Source: 21-14-0-10-32-9 sp964501945 (GTDB taxonomy: Archaea > Nanobdellota > Nanobdellia > Woesearchaeales > 21-14-0-10-32-9). From it: a stretch of 43,474 nucleotides of DNA. Both the position numbers and the translations under genes were made by a program. The DNA is taken from positions 1 through 43,474 of the forward strand of contig CAZCTY010000004.1 in assembly GCA_964501945.1 (NCBI GenBank), given 5' to 3'. This document shows, piece by piece, positions 1 through 8,452 of the stretch. Within the stretch, counting starts at the first letter, position 1. Each line of letters opens with the position of its first letter. The notes under the pieces are model-generated. The model was not told the origin of the DNA. It saw only the letters and a program-made list of their open reading frames with translations, and made no database searches.

Positions 1-147
1 CAGGCTCGTTCTAAGACTAAGTGGTTTCTCAACCAAAAGTTGAATTCATCTACAGGCTCGTCCTTAGAGTTTTGTGTGTTTTCTTTGTGTTTGTTTGGTA
101 GATATATTTTTAAATTAGCTTTGTATATCTTGTTTTTATTGACTAAA
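1..147. other. Upstream non-coding stretch with short direct repeat
   Basis: No credible gene is seen here. The 9-mer CAGGCTCGT occurs at 1-9 and again at 53-61, in each case followed by a similar TTCTAAG/CCTTAG stretch. The second half is T-rich and carries the promoter of the flippase-like gene. An open frame runs upstream of that gene from 40, but its residues look like translated leader and not like a conserved N-terminus. Confidence 0.4.
120..129 (+). promoter_or_regulatory. TATA box of flippase-like gene
   Basis: TTTGTATATC lies about 19-28 nt before the ATG at 148. That is the archaeal TATA-to-start distance expected for a leaderless transcript, and it supports the internal ATG over the longer open frame. 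Confidence 0.45.
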
Positions 148-1233
148 ATGGTTAGAAAAAGGTTTTTTAATTTATTTGAAAGAATTAGGCGTAGTAATAA
201 GTCTATTACTTTGATGGTTTTCTCTATTCTTGGTTTAGTTGGTTTAATTTTTATCTTGCTTAATACTGATTTTGGTGAGCTTTTTGTTTTTTTTCAAAAT
301 ACTACTATTTATTTGGTTGTTTTTTTTATTTTGATTCAGGTTTCTTTAATGGTTGTTTTAACGTCTAGGTGGGCTGTTATTTTAAAGTCTCAAGGTCATA
401 GGAACATTAATTTGTTTAGGCTAAATAAGTATAGGGTTGCAGGTCAGAGTATTAGTTTTTTCACGCCTACTGCTCGCATCGGTGGAGAGGGTGTTAAGAC
501 TAGGATTATGGCGAAGCGGGAGAGTCTTAAGTATGGTCGTGCTTTATCTAGTGTTGTATTGGATAATGCTGTTGATTTGACTGCTTCTGGTTTTTTCTTT
601 TTTATTGGCGCTTTAATTGTTATTGCAAGTATTAGTGGGGAGTTTGCAACTAAGATTTTTCTTGGCTTTTTAGTTTTATTATTTGTTTTTGCGCTTGGTT
701 TGTTTAATTATAGATTATTTAAGGGTAAGCCTTTAATTCACTCTTTTGCAAAGCGTGTTGGTTTGTTTAAAATTAAGCGTATTAGGCGCTTGGAGTTAGA
801 TATTAAGAAATTTGATAGGGATTTGCATGAATTTTATAGGCGGGATAAGCGTTACTTTTTTTATGCTATTGGTTTGAGTTTTTTGAGTTGGGTTTTAATG
901 TTTTTAGAGTATTATGTTGCTGGTCGTATGTTGGGTCTTAATTTTTCTTTGTGGATGATTTTTTTGATTGTGACTCTTGTTGGTATTGCTTATTTATTGC
1001 CTGTTCCGATGGCGCTTGGTACTCTTGAGGCTGGGCAGTTGTCTGCTTTTATTATTCTTAGTTTGAATACTGCTGCAGGTATTGGTTTGAGTTTGATCAT
1101 TAGGGCTAAGGATTTGTTGATTGCGCTTTGGGGTATTGGTATTATTAGTTTTTATGGTTTTGATGTTAATAAGTCTCTTGAGAAAAGTGGTTTTGGTGAT
1201 GATGAGGTTTTTTTTGATGAATCTGAGGAATAA
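148..1233 (+). CDS. UPF0104 / LPG-synthase-TM (AglD-like) flippase-like membrane protein
   Basis: A 361-residue polytopic membrane protein with about eight hydrophobic segments. Two hallmarks of the lysylphosphatidylglycerol-synthase transmembrane family are visible: a TPTARIGGEGVKTR stretch in the first half, and PVPMALGTLEAGQ near the C-terminus. Archaeal relatives such as AglD are linked to lipid-linked sugar handling and surface glycosylation, so a role in moving or presenting lipid-linked substrate is inferred. The next gene overlaps its 3' end by 17 nt, so the two are probably co-transcribed. Glycosyltransferase genes converge on the pair from the other side. The start at 148 was chosen from the TATA spacing and because family similarity begins after it. 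Confidence 0.75.
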   Translation: MVRKRFFNLFERIRRSNKSITLMVFSILGLVGLIFILLNTDFGELFVFFQNTTIYLVVFFILIQVSLMVVLTSRWAVILKSQGHRNINLFRLNKYRVAGQSISFFTPTARIGGEGVKTRIMAKRESLKYGRALSSVVLDNAVDLTASGFFFFIGALIVIASISGEFATKIFLGFLVLLFVFALGLFNYRLFKGKPLIHSFAKRVGLFKIKRIRRLELDIKKFDRDLHEFYRRDKRYFFYAIGLSFLSWVLMFLEYYVAGRMLGLNFSLWMIFLIVTLVGIAYLLPVPMALGTLEAGQLSAFIILSLNTAAGIGLSLIIRAKDLLIALWGIGIISFYGFDVNKSLEKSGFGDDEVFFDESEE

Positions 1234-2338
1234 TTTGTTAATTGTTGAGGATGGTTTGAAGCTTTTTTTTAGGAGTAAGAGAAAGCAGTTTTTTAAAACT
1301 AAGAGGTATAGGGGTTCTAGTGTTGATATTTGTTATTCTATTATTAGGGATTGTTTTAATTCTCGTAAGGGTTATTTCATGGTTAGTCCTAATAATTTTA
1401 ATCAGTTTTATGCTAGGGATTTTGGTATGGTTTGTGAGTCTTTATTAGAGCTTGGTTTTCGCAGCGAGGTTCGTCGTACTTTGATTTATACTATGGATAT
1501 TTATGTGAGGCATGGCAGGGTTACAACTCAGATTAACTCGCGTGGTAAGCCTTTAGATTTTCCATCATCAAGTCCTGAGTCTGCATCTTTCATGTTAAAT
1601 TCTCTGTTATTGTTGGGAGATGTTGATCTTATCTCTAAGTATAAGTCTTTTTTTGAGTCGGAGGCTAGGCATATTTATGATTTTGCTATTGATAAGCGCT
1701 CTGGGCTTGTTCGTGGCGATGTTGTTTTTAGTTCTATGAAGGATATGGCGAGGCAGGTTAGTTCTTGTTATGTTAATTGTTTTGTTGGTTTATTCGCGCG
1801 TAATTTAAAAAAGATCGGGGTTAAATCTAAATTTGATGATTTTGATTATAGTTCTTTGATTTTAGAACATTTTTGGAGAGGTAATTTTTTTGTTGATGAT
1901 TTATCTGGGAGGGATGTTGTTTCAGGTGATGCTAATGTTTTTCCTTTTTGGACGGGTCTTGTTCGTGATAAAAAAATTTTTAGTAAGGCTTTTTCATCTT
2001 TAAAGGATAGGTCTTTAGATAAGCCTTTTGCTTTAAAATATAATAATAAGGATGATGTTATGAAGTGGAATTTTTTGAATTTTTTAAATACTAATTATGA
2101 GCATGATACTGTTTGGTTGCATTTGGCTGTTTGTTATTTTAGGGTTCTTGATTTATTTAATTATAAAAAAGAGTTGAAAGAGCAATTATTAATTCATAAG
2201 GGTTTAATTGAATCTCAGGGTTCTTTCTTTGAGGTTTATAGGGGTTCTGGTAGGCCTTTTAGGAGTTTGGTGTTTGAGCATGATGAGGCTATGATTTGGT
2301 GTGCTCAATTTTTAAGTTTGGAGAAGAAATATTTATGA
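1217..2338 (+). CDS. Six-hairpin glycosidase-like protein (GH15/trehalase-like fold)
   Basis: A soluble protein of about 373 residues. Motifs such as NFYARDFGMV in the N-terminal third and YEHDTVWLHLAV near the C-terminus resemble the helical-toroid (alpha/alpha)6 glycosidases and glucoamylase-like proteins; family membership is a judgement from pattern only. The start at 1217 is preferred because TGAGG at 1203-1207 sits nine bases upstream as a ribosome binding site; ATGs at 1199 and 1202 are alternatives. The start lies inside the flippase-like gene, which implies translational coupling. The 3' end overlaps the convergent glycosyltransferase by 6 nt. A role in trimming or remodelling surface or storage glycan is inferred from context. 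Confidence 0.5.
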   Translation: MNLRNNLLIVEDGLKLFFRSKRKQFFKTKRYRGSSVDICYSIIRDCFNSRKGYFMVSPNNFNQFYARDFGMVCESLLELGFRSEVRRTLIYTMDIYVRHGRVTTQINSRGKPLDFPSSSPESASFMLNSLLLLGDVDLISKYKSFFESEARHIYDFAIDKRSGLVRGDVVFSSMKDMARQVSSCYVNCFVGLFARNLKKIGVKSKFDDFDYSSLILEHFWRGNFFVDDLSGRDVVSGDANVFPFWTGLVRDKKIFSKAFSSLKDRSLDKPFALKYNNKDDVMKWNFLNFLNTNYEHDTVWLHLAVCYFRVLDLFNYKKELKEQLLIHKGLIESQGSFFEVYRGSGRPFRSLVFEHDEAMIWCAQFLSLEKKYL

Positions 2339-3766
2339 TTTTTGGGGTTTGTATATTGTAATGTCCCATCCGCATCCATCTTCAAATTTTATTTTTGGTT
2401 CGAGTAGGGTTTTATTGTTTAGTGGGACTCCTACGTTCTCTGAGAGTATGAAGTATTTTGGGTCGTGTTTTTTTATGAGTAATTCAACATCTTCTGTCCA
2501 TGGGCTGCTTACTTTTAAGTTGTTGTGGTATCCGTAATATACCCAGATGCTGCTAACTATTCTATCTCCTTGTTGTGTGTTCTCGTCTATGTAGTTTATT
2601 GATTTTTTTAGTGCGCCGTTGCTTGTGCATTTTTCTTGTTCTTTTATTTCTTGGTAGTTTTGTATTGTTGGTGTGAGTATTGTTGTTAGTGCGATTATTA
2701 TTAGTAGGATTGTTATTGTTTTTTGGTGTTTTATTTTTATGTTTTCTGTTGCTTGTATTCCTGTTATTATTAGTAGTATTATGAATGGTGAGAGTTCTAT
2801 TAGGTATCTTGCAAGTTTTAGTTTTACGATGAATGCGTAGAATATTATTTGTGTTAGTAGTATTGTTAGTATTAGTATTATTTTTTCTCTGTATTCTTTT
2901 ATTTGTGTTTTGTTGTTTGTTGTTTTTTTTCTTGGGCTTGTTTTTATTTGTTTTTTAAAGTATATTATGTTTAGTAGTATTAGTATTATTGCAAATCCGT
3001 ATTCGTTTGTTATATAATTCATGAGTAGTCTTGGTGATTCTCTTGCGGTGTATTCGAGTATTGCTGTTGTTTGTGATAGTGCGAAGTATAGTGGGTTGTT
3101 GTGGTTGATTGCTCCGTGTATTAGCCAAGGCATTAGTGATATTATAAAGCCCGTTGTGAATATTATAGATCTTTGTATCCAGTGTTTTTTAAGTAAAAAG
3201 TATATTCCTAGTATGATTAGTATTATTATTGTTGATAGTCTCGCTGTAAATGCAAGTCCTGCAAATATTCCTGCAAGTAATATATATAGTGTTTGTTTTT
3301 TATTTGTTTTTTCTTTATCTGCTTCTATGAGTATTAAAAGTGTTATAAGCGTTAGCAATATTCCGAGTATGTCTGTGTATATTCTAAAACCCCATGTTAT
3401 TGTTTGTGTTGTGAGTGCGAATAGGAGTGTTGCGAGTAGTGCGTAGTTTTCTTTTAGGTATTGTTTTGCTATAAAAAAGAATGTTATTGTTGTTGCTATT
3501 GTTATTAGTATCATTAGTATTTGCGCAATTATTATTGACTCTCCTGTGATCATCCATGTGCCTGCTATGATTGTGCTTAGCAATGGGAATCTAAAATCTT
3601 CTGAGAAGTTTGAGTGTGTTATTTTATCTCTTGCGTTTGCTAAGTATACTGGCTCGTCCCATATTAGTGCGCCGTTTTGTGATACTAAATATATTAGTGC
3701 GAGGAATTGTATTGTTATTATTAGTGTTAGTAGTATTGTGTTTTTTTTTATTTTTTTTATTTTCAT
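2333..3766 (-). CDS. GT-C glycosyltransferase, ArnT/PMT-like (dolichyl-phosphate sugar dependent)
   Basis: 477 residues with about 11-12 hydrophobic segments. The first extracellular loop holds WDEPVYLANA at about residue 36-45, the acidic motif that is the active-site signature of GT-C enzymes (GT39/GT83). Such enzymes take a sugar from dolichyl- or polyprenyl-phosphate and add it to protein or glycolipid outside the membrane. The soluble C-terminal tail (about the last 90 residues) has the SIWVYYGYHNN and DPKYFILSEN type seen in many archaeal members. The gene follows the DPM1-like gene with a 4-nt overlap. DPM1 makes the lipid-linked donor and this enzyme would use it, so the pair forms a functional unit. 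The acceptor cannot be predicted. Confidence 0.75.
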   Translation of the reverse strand: MKIKKIKKNTILLTLIITIQFLALIYLVSQNGALIWDEPVYLANARDKITHSNFSEDFRFPLLSTIIAGTWMITGESIIIAQILMILITIATTITFFFIAKQYLKENYALLATLLFALTTQTITWGFRIYTDILGILLTLITLLILIEADKEKTNKKQTLYILLAGIFAGLAFTARLSTIIILIILGIYFLLKKHWIQRSIIFTTGFIISLMPWLIHGAINHNNPLYFALSQTTAILEYTARESPRLLMNYITNEYGFAIILILLNIIYFKKQIKTSPRKKTTNNKTQIKEYREKIILILTILLTQIIFYAFIVKLKLARYLIELSPFIILLIITGIQATENIKIKHQKTITILLIIIALTTILTPTIQNYQEIKEQEKCTSNGALKKSINYIDENTQQGDRIVSSIWVYYGYHNNLKVSSPWTEDVELLIKKHDPKYFILSENVGVPLNNKTLLEPKIKFEDGCGWDITIYKPQKS

Positions 3767-4830
3767 TTTTGTTTAAATGTTATTTTATCGTTTGCAATGA
3801 AATTCCATGTTGTTGCTAGTGCTATTCCTATTAAATTTGATATTATGTAATATATTCCTATTATATCTGTTAGGAACCATAGTGTGCTCACTGTTATTCC
3901 AAGTCCTATTAGTGATACTGTGTTAAATGATATTAATCTTTTTAGGTATGAGTGTTTTTTGTTTTTTCCGTTCCACGTCCAAGAGTTGTTTAATAAGAAG
4001 TTGTGTATTATAGCTGTTTGTGTTGCGATTATTCCTGAGATTAAATAGTGTACTCCTGCAAGTTCTGTTAGTATCCATAGTATTCCTGTGTTTACTATTA
4101 CGCCGAGTAGTCCTACTATTAGGAATTTTATTATTTTTTTGTATTTTTTTATTGCAAATTTTAGTAGCATTAGGCCGTATGCTTTAAGTACGTTAAATCC
4201 TAATTTGCTCTCTCCTTTTTTTCTTGTTCTAAATGTGTATGGTACTTCTGCGATTTTTGCTTTTTTTCTTTTTTGTTCGTATTCAAATATCATCTCAAGG
4301 AATATTTTGTATCCTTTTCCTGAGAGTCTTGGTTTTACTTCTTTGAATATTTTTTTATTTGTCATGAAGAATCCTGACATTGGGTCTTTGACTTTGGTGT
4401 TTAGTATTGGTTTTGCGAGCATGGCCGCTGTTTTGCTCATTAGTATTCTTTTTTTTGGCCATCCTTCTACGCTTCCACCTTTTATGAATCTTGATCCTGT
4501 GACGAAGTCATTTTTTGGTATTTCTTTTAGCATTTCTTTTATTATTTTTGGGTCGTGTTGTCCGTCTGCGTCCATGACTAGTAGGTTTTTGTATTTTGCT
4601 CTCTCAAATCCTAGCATTACAGCGGAGCTTAGTGATTTTCCTCTAAGGCGTCTTATGCTTTTTGTATTTTGTATTTTTGCTTTATTTACAACTTCCCATG
4701 TTTTGTCTGGCGAGTTATCGTCTATTACTAGTATTTCGTGTGTTATTCCTTTTATGTTTTTTTTGATCTCTTTTATTGTTGTGAGTATTGTATCTTTCTC
4801 GTTTAGTGTTGGTATTATTATTGATAGCAT
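3763..4830 (-). CDS. Dolichol-phosphate mannosyltransferase (DPM1-like GT2) fused to GtrA membrane domain
   Basis: 355 residues. Residues 1-225 form a GT2 domain with the nucleotide-sugar motif LVIDDNSPDKTW, the metal-binding LLVMDADGQHDP and the KDPMSGFFM segment typical of dolichol-phosphate mannose synthases. Residues about 230-355 hold four membrane segments of the GtrA/DPMS type (LIVGLLGVIVNTGIL). The domain order matches archaeal DPMS enzymes. It would move mannose or glucose from the nucleotide sugar to dolichol phosphate at the inner membrane face. It is the upstream gene of the glycosyltransferase pair, and its start lies 11 nt after the gatE stop. The sugar identity is inferred from the family only. 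Confidence 0.82.
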   Translation of the reverse strand: MLSIIIPTLNEKDTILTTIKEIKKNIKGITHEILVIDDNSPDKTWEVVNKAKIQNTKSIRRLRGKSLSSAVMLGFERAKYKNLLVMDADGQHDPKIIKEMLKEIPKNDFVTGSRFIKGGSVEGWPKKRILMSKTAAMLAKPILNTKVKDPMSGFFMTNKKIFKEVKPRLSGKGYKIFLEMIFEYEQKRKKAKIAEVPYTFRTRKKGESKLGFNVLKAYGLMLLKFAIKKYKKIIKFLIVGLLGVIVNTGILWILTELAGVHYLISGIIATQTAIIHNFLLNNSWTWNGKNKKHSYLKRLISFNTVSLIGLGITVSTLWFLTDIIGIYYIISNLIGIALATTWNFIANDKITFKQK

Positions 4831-4840
4831 TTTTGTCTCA

Positions 4841-6268
4841 TTAGTTTATTTTTTTCATAGAATCTAGTATTTCTTTTACTTTTTTTCCATCAGCTCTTCC
4901 TTTTAGTGCTGTCATTGTTTTTCCCATTATAAGTCCTGTTGGTGCGTTTTCGTTTTCTTGTATTATTTTTTTTATTGTTTTTTTTATTTCATCTTCATTT
5001 ATTGTTTCGTATTTTTTTAGGTTTAGTTCTTGTTTTGCTGCATCTGTTAATATGTCTTGTATTGCTGATAGTGGTACTTCTTCTTTTTTTAGCGCATCTA
5101 ATATTTTTTCTATATCTTCTTGTTTTATTTTTTGTTCTTGTTTTTTTTCTGTGTTTGGTATTTGTGATAGGTATATATTTGCTATGTTTGTTGGTGTTAA
5201 GTTTTTCGTTGTGTATTTTTTGAATATTTCTTCGTAGTTTTTTTCTGTTTTTGTTTCTTTTTTCACTATGTTTTCTGCGAGGTCTTTGCTTAGTTTGTAT
5301 GTTTCTTGGTATCTTTTTGTTTTCTCATCTATTGTTTCTGGTATTTTTATTTGTATTTTTTCTGTGTTTATTGTCTCTATGTCTGTTTCTGGGTACATTC
5401 TGTCTGCGCCTGGCATTGGTCTTAGGTATGTTGTGGCATCGTTTGGTTCTACTTTTCTAACTTCGCTTTCTACTTTTTTTCCTTTTTTTATTATTTCTTC
5501 ATGTCTTTGTATTTCTTTGTTTATTACTTGTGGTATTCGTCTTATGTCTTGAAATCCTTTTATCTCTACTCTGTTTCCTTTATTTATTGATATGTTTACA
5601 TCTTGTCTTATGCTTCCTATTCCTCTTTTGCAGTTTGGTATGCTTCTTAGTATCATTCCTAGTTTTGCTGCTGCGTCTTTGCATTCTTCTGGTGTGTTTA
5701 TGTCTGGTGCGGTTGCTATCTCTATTAGTGGTATTCCTAGTCTTGAGATGTTGTAGTAGTCTTTTGTTGGTGTTCTTTTAATTGTTTGTGCTGATTCTTC
5801 TTCTAGGCATAGTGTTTCTATTCTGATTTTTTTTCCTTTAATTTCTATGTATCCACTGTAGCCTATTAGTGCTGTTCTTTGAAATCCTGATACGTTTGAT
5901 CCGTCTATGACTGTTTTTCTCATGAATTGTATTTCATCTACTATTTTCATGTTTAGCATTTTTGCTATTGTTATTGCTGATTTTAATGCTTCTTTGTTTA
6001 CGTTGTGTGGTGGTTCTTCGTCTTGTTCTACGAGGCAATTACTATCTTTGTATGCGTGGTATTCGAATTCTTTTGATTTTTGTAGTTCGTATTGTGCGGC
6101 TTTGTCTATGTTTCCTGTTTCTCCTGCGCTGGCTCTGAGTTTTCTTGTGAATGTGTAGTCTGATTTTTCTTTTTTGATTTTTGTTGGGCAGTTGCAGAAG
6201 AGTTTTTTTCCTTCTATTTGTTGGTGTATTTCTATTCCGCACATGAATTGTAGTTTTTCGTAGTTCAT
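4841..6268 (-). CDS. gatE: Glu-tRNA(Gln) amidotransferase subunit E, lacking the GAD insertion
   Basis: 475 residues. GatE binds Glu-tRNA(Gln) and, with GatD, converts it to Gln-tRNA(Gln) in archaea. The N-terminal cradle begins with GIEIHQQ and LFCNCPT, which are GatE and not GatB signatures. SIRQDVNISI and YLRPMPGADRMYPETD follow, and the last 150 residues are the helical and YqeY-like tail ending in GKTMTALKGRADGKKV. GatE proteins normally have over 600 residues because an AspRS-like GAD domain is inserted in the cradle. Here VESEVRKVEPNDATTYLRP runs straight across that site (about residue 267-283), so the insertion is absent. The start overlaps the gatD stop by 4 nt. Confidence 0.92.
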   Translation of the reverse strand: MNYEKLQFMCGIEIHQQIEGKKLFCNCPTKIKKEKSDYTFTRKLRASAGETGNIDKAAQYELQKSKEFEYHAYKDSNCLVEQDEEPPHNVNKEALKSAITIAKMLNMKIVDEIQFMRKTVIDGSNVSGFQRTALIGYSGYIEIKGKKIRIETLCLEEESAQTIKRTPTKDYYNISRLGIPLIEIATAPDINTPEECKDAAAKLGMILRSIPNCKRGIGSIRQDVNISINKGNRVEIKGFQDIRRIPQVINKEIQRHEEIIKKGKKVESEVRKVEPNDATTYLRPMPGADRMYPETDIETINTEKIQIKIPETIDEKTKRYQETYKLSKDLAENIVKKETKTEKNYEEIFKKYTTKNLTPTNIANIYLSQIPNTEKKQEQKIKQEDIEKILDALKKEEVPLSAIQDILTDAAKQELNLKKYETINEDEIKKTIKKIIQENENAPTGLIMGKTMTALKGRADGKKVKEILDSMKKIN

Positions 6269-7548
6269 TTCAGCTCACCTTTTATTCTGTTTACTTGTTC
6301 TCCTGTTATGTCTTCTTCGTATTTTTGTGGTATGTCTTCTTTTTTGTAGTTGCTAAGTAGCCATGCTAGTTTTATGTATGCTGTCTCTTGCATCATTGCT
6401 ATGTTATGTCCTAGTACCCCTAGCTCTTTTAGTTTTCTCGCGGGGCTGTATACGTTTAGGTTCACTCTTCCTTGTGTTGTTTGTGTTGTCATTGCAAGAA
6501 TTGTTTTTTTGCTTAGTTCTTTTAATTTTTTGTATATTTTTGTGTTTATTTTTGTTTTTTCGTCAAATTCTGTGATTGGGAAGTGTCCTAGGCCTGTTCC
6601 TTCAAGTATTATTGCGTCAAATCCTGTGTATTTGTCAAATTCGTCTATTGGTATTCCTGGTCTTGTTTTTATCCAGCCTATTTTTAGTTCTTCGTTAAAG
6701 TGCGTTATTTTTAGTTTTTCTTCTTTTTTGGTTGGTTTTTGTATTGTGTTTATTTCGTTTTTTTCATAATTTATTCTTGCTATGGGTTCTGTGTTTATTT
6801 GTTTGAATGTGTCTCGTCTCGTTGTGTGGGTTTTTCTTACGTTTAATCCTTTAAATATTGTGCAGTTTGCATCATTTGTTGTCTCGTGCATGCATATCAT
6901 TATTTCTTTGTATTCTGGTTTTTTTGTTATAAAGCGTGTTGCACTTAGTAGGTTTAATGCTGCATCTGAGCTTGGTCTATCGCTGCTTCTCTGTGATCCG
7001 ACTATTATTATTGGTATTGGTGGGTTTTGTATTGTGAAGCTTAATGCGTTTGATGTGTAGTGCATTGTGTCTGTTCCGTGTGTTAGTATTATTCCTTTTA
7101 GGCCTGGGTATTTTTTTATGGCTTCATCTATTTTCTTTGTTATTTGGTTGTAGTGTGAGAAGTTTAAGTCATCGCTTGGCATGTTGCTTATAAGTTCGCT
7201 TCCAATTCTTGCCTCTTCTTTGAGTTCTGGGTATAATTTGAGTATTTCCTCTGGTGTTGTGAGGGAGGTTACTGCTCCTGTTGCGTAATCTATTTTGCTT
7301 GCGATTGTTCCTCCTGTGTGTAGAATTAGTATTTCTGGGTTGTTTTCGATTATCTGGGTTTTTTTGGGTTTTATTGGTGGTTCTTTTATTTTTTTAGTGT
7401 TTTCTATGTTTTTTATTTTTATTCCTTCATTGTATCCTGATTTTAATTTTATGAATATGGTATCTTTATTTTTTGTGACTAGTACTCCTGTTCTTTTTTC
7501 TTTGTTTTTTGTTTCTATTTCGTATTTTGTGCCTATTATTAGTTCCAT
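6265..7548 (-). CDS. gatD: Glu-tRNA(Gln) amidotransferase subunit D
   Basis: 427 residues. GatD is the asparaginase-like subunit that releases ammonia for transamidation of Glu-tRNA(Gln) by GatE. A small beta-barrel domain occupies residues 1-60, followed by a short linker and an asparaginase domain. The catalytic threonine sits in ILHTGGTIASK at about residue 75-85, and the second motif is GIILTHGTDTMHYTS. HNIAMMQETAYIKLAW near the C-terminus matches the family. Length is normal for GatD. It is the first gene of the gatD-gatE unit, with a TATA box 23-32 nt before the ATG, so it is probably leaderless. Confidence 0.94.
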   Translation of the reverse strand: MELIIGTKYEIETKNKEKRTGVLVTKNKDTIFIKLKSGYNEGIKIKNIENTKKIKEPPIKPKKTQIIENNPEILILHTGGTIASKIDYATGAVTSLTTPEEILKLYPELKEEARIGSELISNMPSDDLNFSHYNQITKKIDEAIKKYPGLKGIILTHGTDTMHYTSNALSFTIQNPPIPIIIVGSQRSSDRPSSDAALNLLSATRFITKKPEYKEIMICMHETTNDANCTIFKGLNVRKTHTTRRDTFKQINTEPIARINYEKNEINTIQKPTKKEEKLKITHFNEELKIGWIKTRPGIPIDEFDKYTGFDAIILEGTGLGHFPITEFDEKTKINTKIYKKLKELSKKTILAMTTQTTQGRVNLNVYSPARKLKELGVLGHNIAMMQETAYIKLAWLLSNYKKEDIPQKYEEDITGEQVNRIKGELK

Positions 7549-7570
7549 GTGTATTAGTTTTATTTTGTTT

Positions 7571-7580
7571 TTTATAAATA
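7571..7580 (-). promoter_or_regulatory. TATA box of gatD
   Basis: On the minus strand this reads TATTTATAAA, 23-32 nt upstream of the gatD ATG at 7548. The spacing fits a leaderless mRNA. It shares the 92-nt divergent gap with the alkyltransferase promoter. Confidence 0.55.
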
Positions 7581-7602
7581 TTACTAGGTATTTTTATCTA
7601 AA

Positions 7603-7612
7603 TATTTATATT
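7603..7612 (+). promoter_or_regulatory. TATA box of alkyltransferase gene
   Basis: TATTTATATT lies 29-38 nt before the ATG at 7641, giving a predicted leader of about ten bases or less. No clear ribosome binding site is visible in the T-rich bases before the ATG. Confidence 0.4.
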
Positions 7613-7640
7613 TCGTTGGTTTTTTTAGTTTTTTTTATTT

Positions 7641-7934
7641 ATGGATTTTAAGATTAGATGTTTTAACTTGGTGAAGAAAATTCCTCGTGGTAGAGTTTCT
7701 ACGTATAAGGAGGTTGCTTTAGCTTTGGGTTCTAGTAATTTTAGGTTAGTTGGTAGTATTTTAAGTGAAAATTTTGATGAGTGTGTTCCATGTCACAGAG
7801 TTATTTTGAGTAGTGGTAAGTTGGGTGGTTTTAATAGAGGTCTTGTTGAGAAAAGAGAATTATTAGAATCTGAGGGTATATTAATTGTTAATGATAGAGT
7901 TGTTGATTTTAAGCGCGTATTATTTGTTTTTTAA
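7641..7934 (+). CDS. Minimal methylated-DNA-protein cysteine methyltransferase
   Basis: 97 residues, covering only the C-terminal DNA-binding and active-site domain of the O6-alkylguanine repair family. KKIPRGRVSTYKEVALALG is the typical helix-turn-helix entry, the reactive cysteine lies in PCHRVI at about residue 52-57, and GGFNRGLVEKRELLESEGI is the family's C-terminal helix. The N-terminal ribonuclease-like domain is absent. With the cysteine present it should accept alkyl groups, unlike Cys-less alkyltransferase-like proteins. It is a single gene divergent from gatD. No separate N-domain gene is seen nearby. Confidence 0.85.
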   Translation: MDFKIRCFNLVKKIPRGRVSTYKEVALALGSSNFRLVGSILSENFDECVPCHRVILSSGKLGGFNRGLVEKRELLESEGILIVNDRVVDFKRVLFVF

Positions 7935-7985
7935 TATTTTAATATTTGTGTATTAGAATTAGATATAATTTTTTTAAAAGAAGTG

Positions 7986-8008
7986 AAAAAAATAGTTAGG
8001 GTTAAAAA
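7986..8008 (-). terminator. Poly-U terminator after rpsJ
   Basis: Downstream of the S10 stop the minus strand has a run of five T (8004-8008) and then seven T (7986-7992), the archaeal U-tract type of terminator. No strong hairpin precedes them. Confidence 0.4.
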
Positions 8009-8036
8009 GCTCTTTTTTTTATGTTTTGGCTTTTTT

Positions 8037-8348
8037 TTATGATTCTAGCATTTCGATTTCTATGTTTAGTCCTTCTGGTATTGGCACTCTCATTATCAAT
8101 CTTAATGCTCTCTCGTCGACGCCTAGGTCTATTAGTCTTTTGTGAACTCTCATCTCGTACCTATCCCATGTTGCTGTTCCGTCTCCACATGGACTTTTTC
8201 TTGTGGTGACTTTTAGTTTCTTTGTTGGTAGAGGTATTGGTCCTTTTATTACTACGCCTGTTTTGTCTGCGATATCTTGTATGTATTCACAAGTAGCATT
8301 AATCTTTGATATGTCTGTGCTTGCCAATTTTACTCTTGCTCTCTGCAT
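8037..8348 (-). CDS. rpsJ: Ribosomal protein uS10
   Basis: 103 residues, the full archaeal length. QRARVKLASTDISKINATC at the N-terminus, GPIPLPTKKLKVTTRKSPCG in the middle and HKRLIDL/VPIPEGLNIEIEM at the end are standard S10 features. S10 is a small-subunit head protein. It follows the EF-1A gene, the conserved tuf-rpsJ order. The 104-nt gap between the two holds T-runs on the coding strand that may reduce read-through, plus a possible TATA-like stretch, so S10 may be partly independent. Confidence 0.96.
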   Translation of the reverse strand: MQRARVKLASTDISKINATCEYIQDIADKTGVVIKGPIPLPTKKLKVTTRKSPCGDGTATWDRYEMRVHKRLIDLGVDERALRLIMRVPIPEGLNIEIEMLES

Positions 8349-8452
8349 CTTTTTTTAACCGTCCTTTATTTTTTTGCATTCATAATGAAATATTTTTTTT
8401 CACTATGATATTTTTAAAATAAAAAAATAAAAAAGTTTTTAGTAAAATGTTT

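Noticed and set aside
4841..6268. Call as bacterial-type GatB because of short length
   Set aside because: The EIHQQ start, the neighbouring gatD and the tail are GatE features; the length is explained by the missing GAD insertion.
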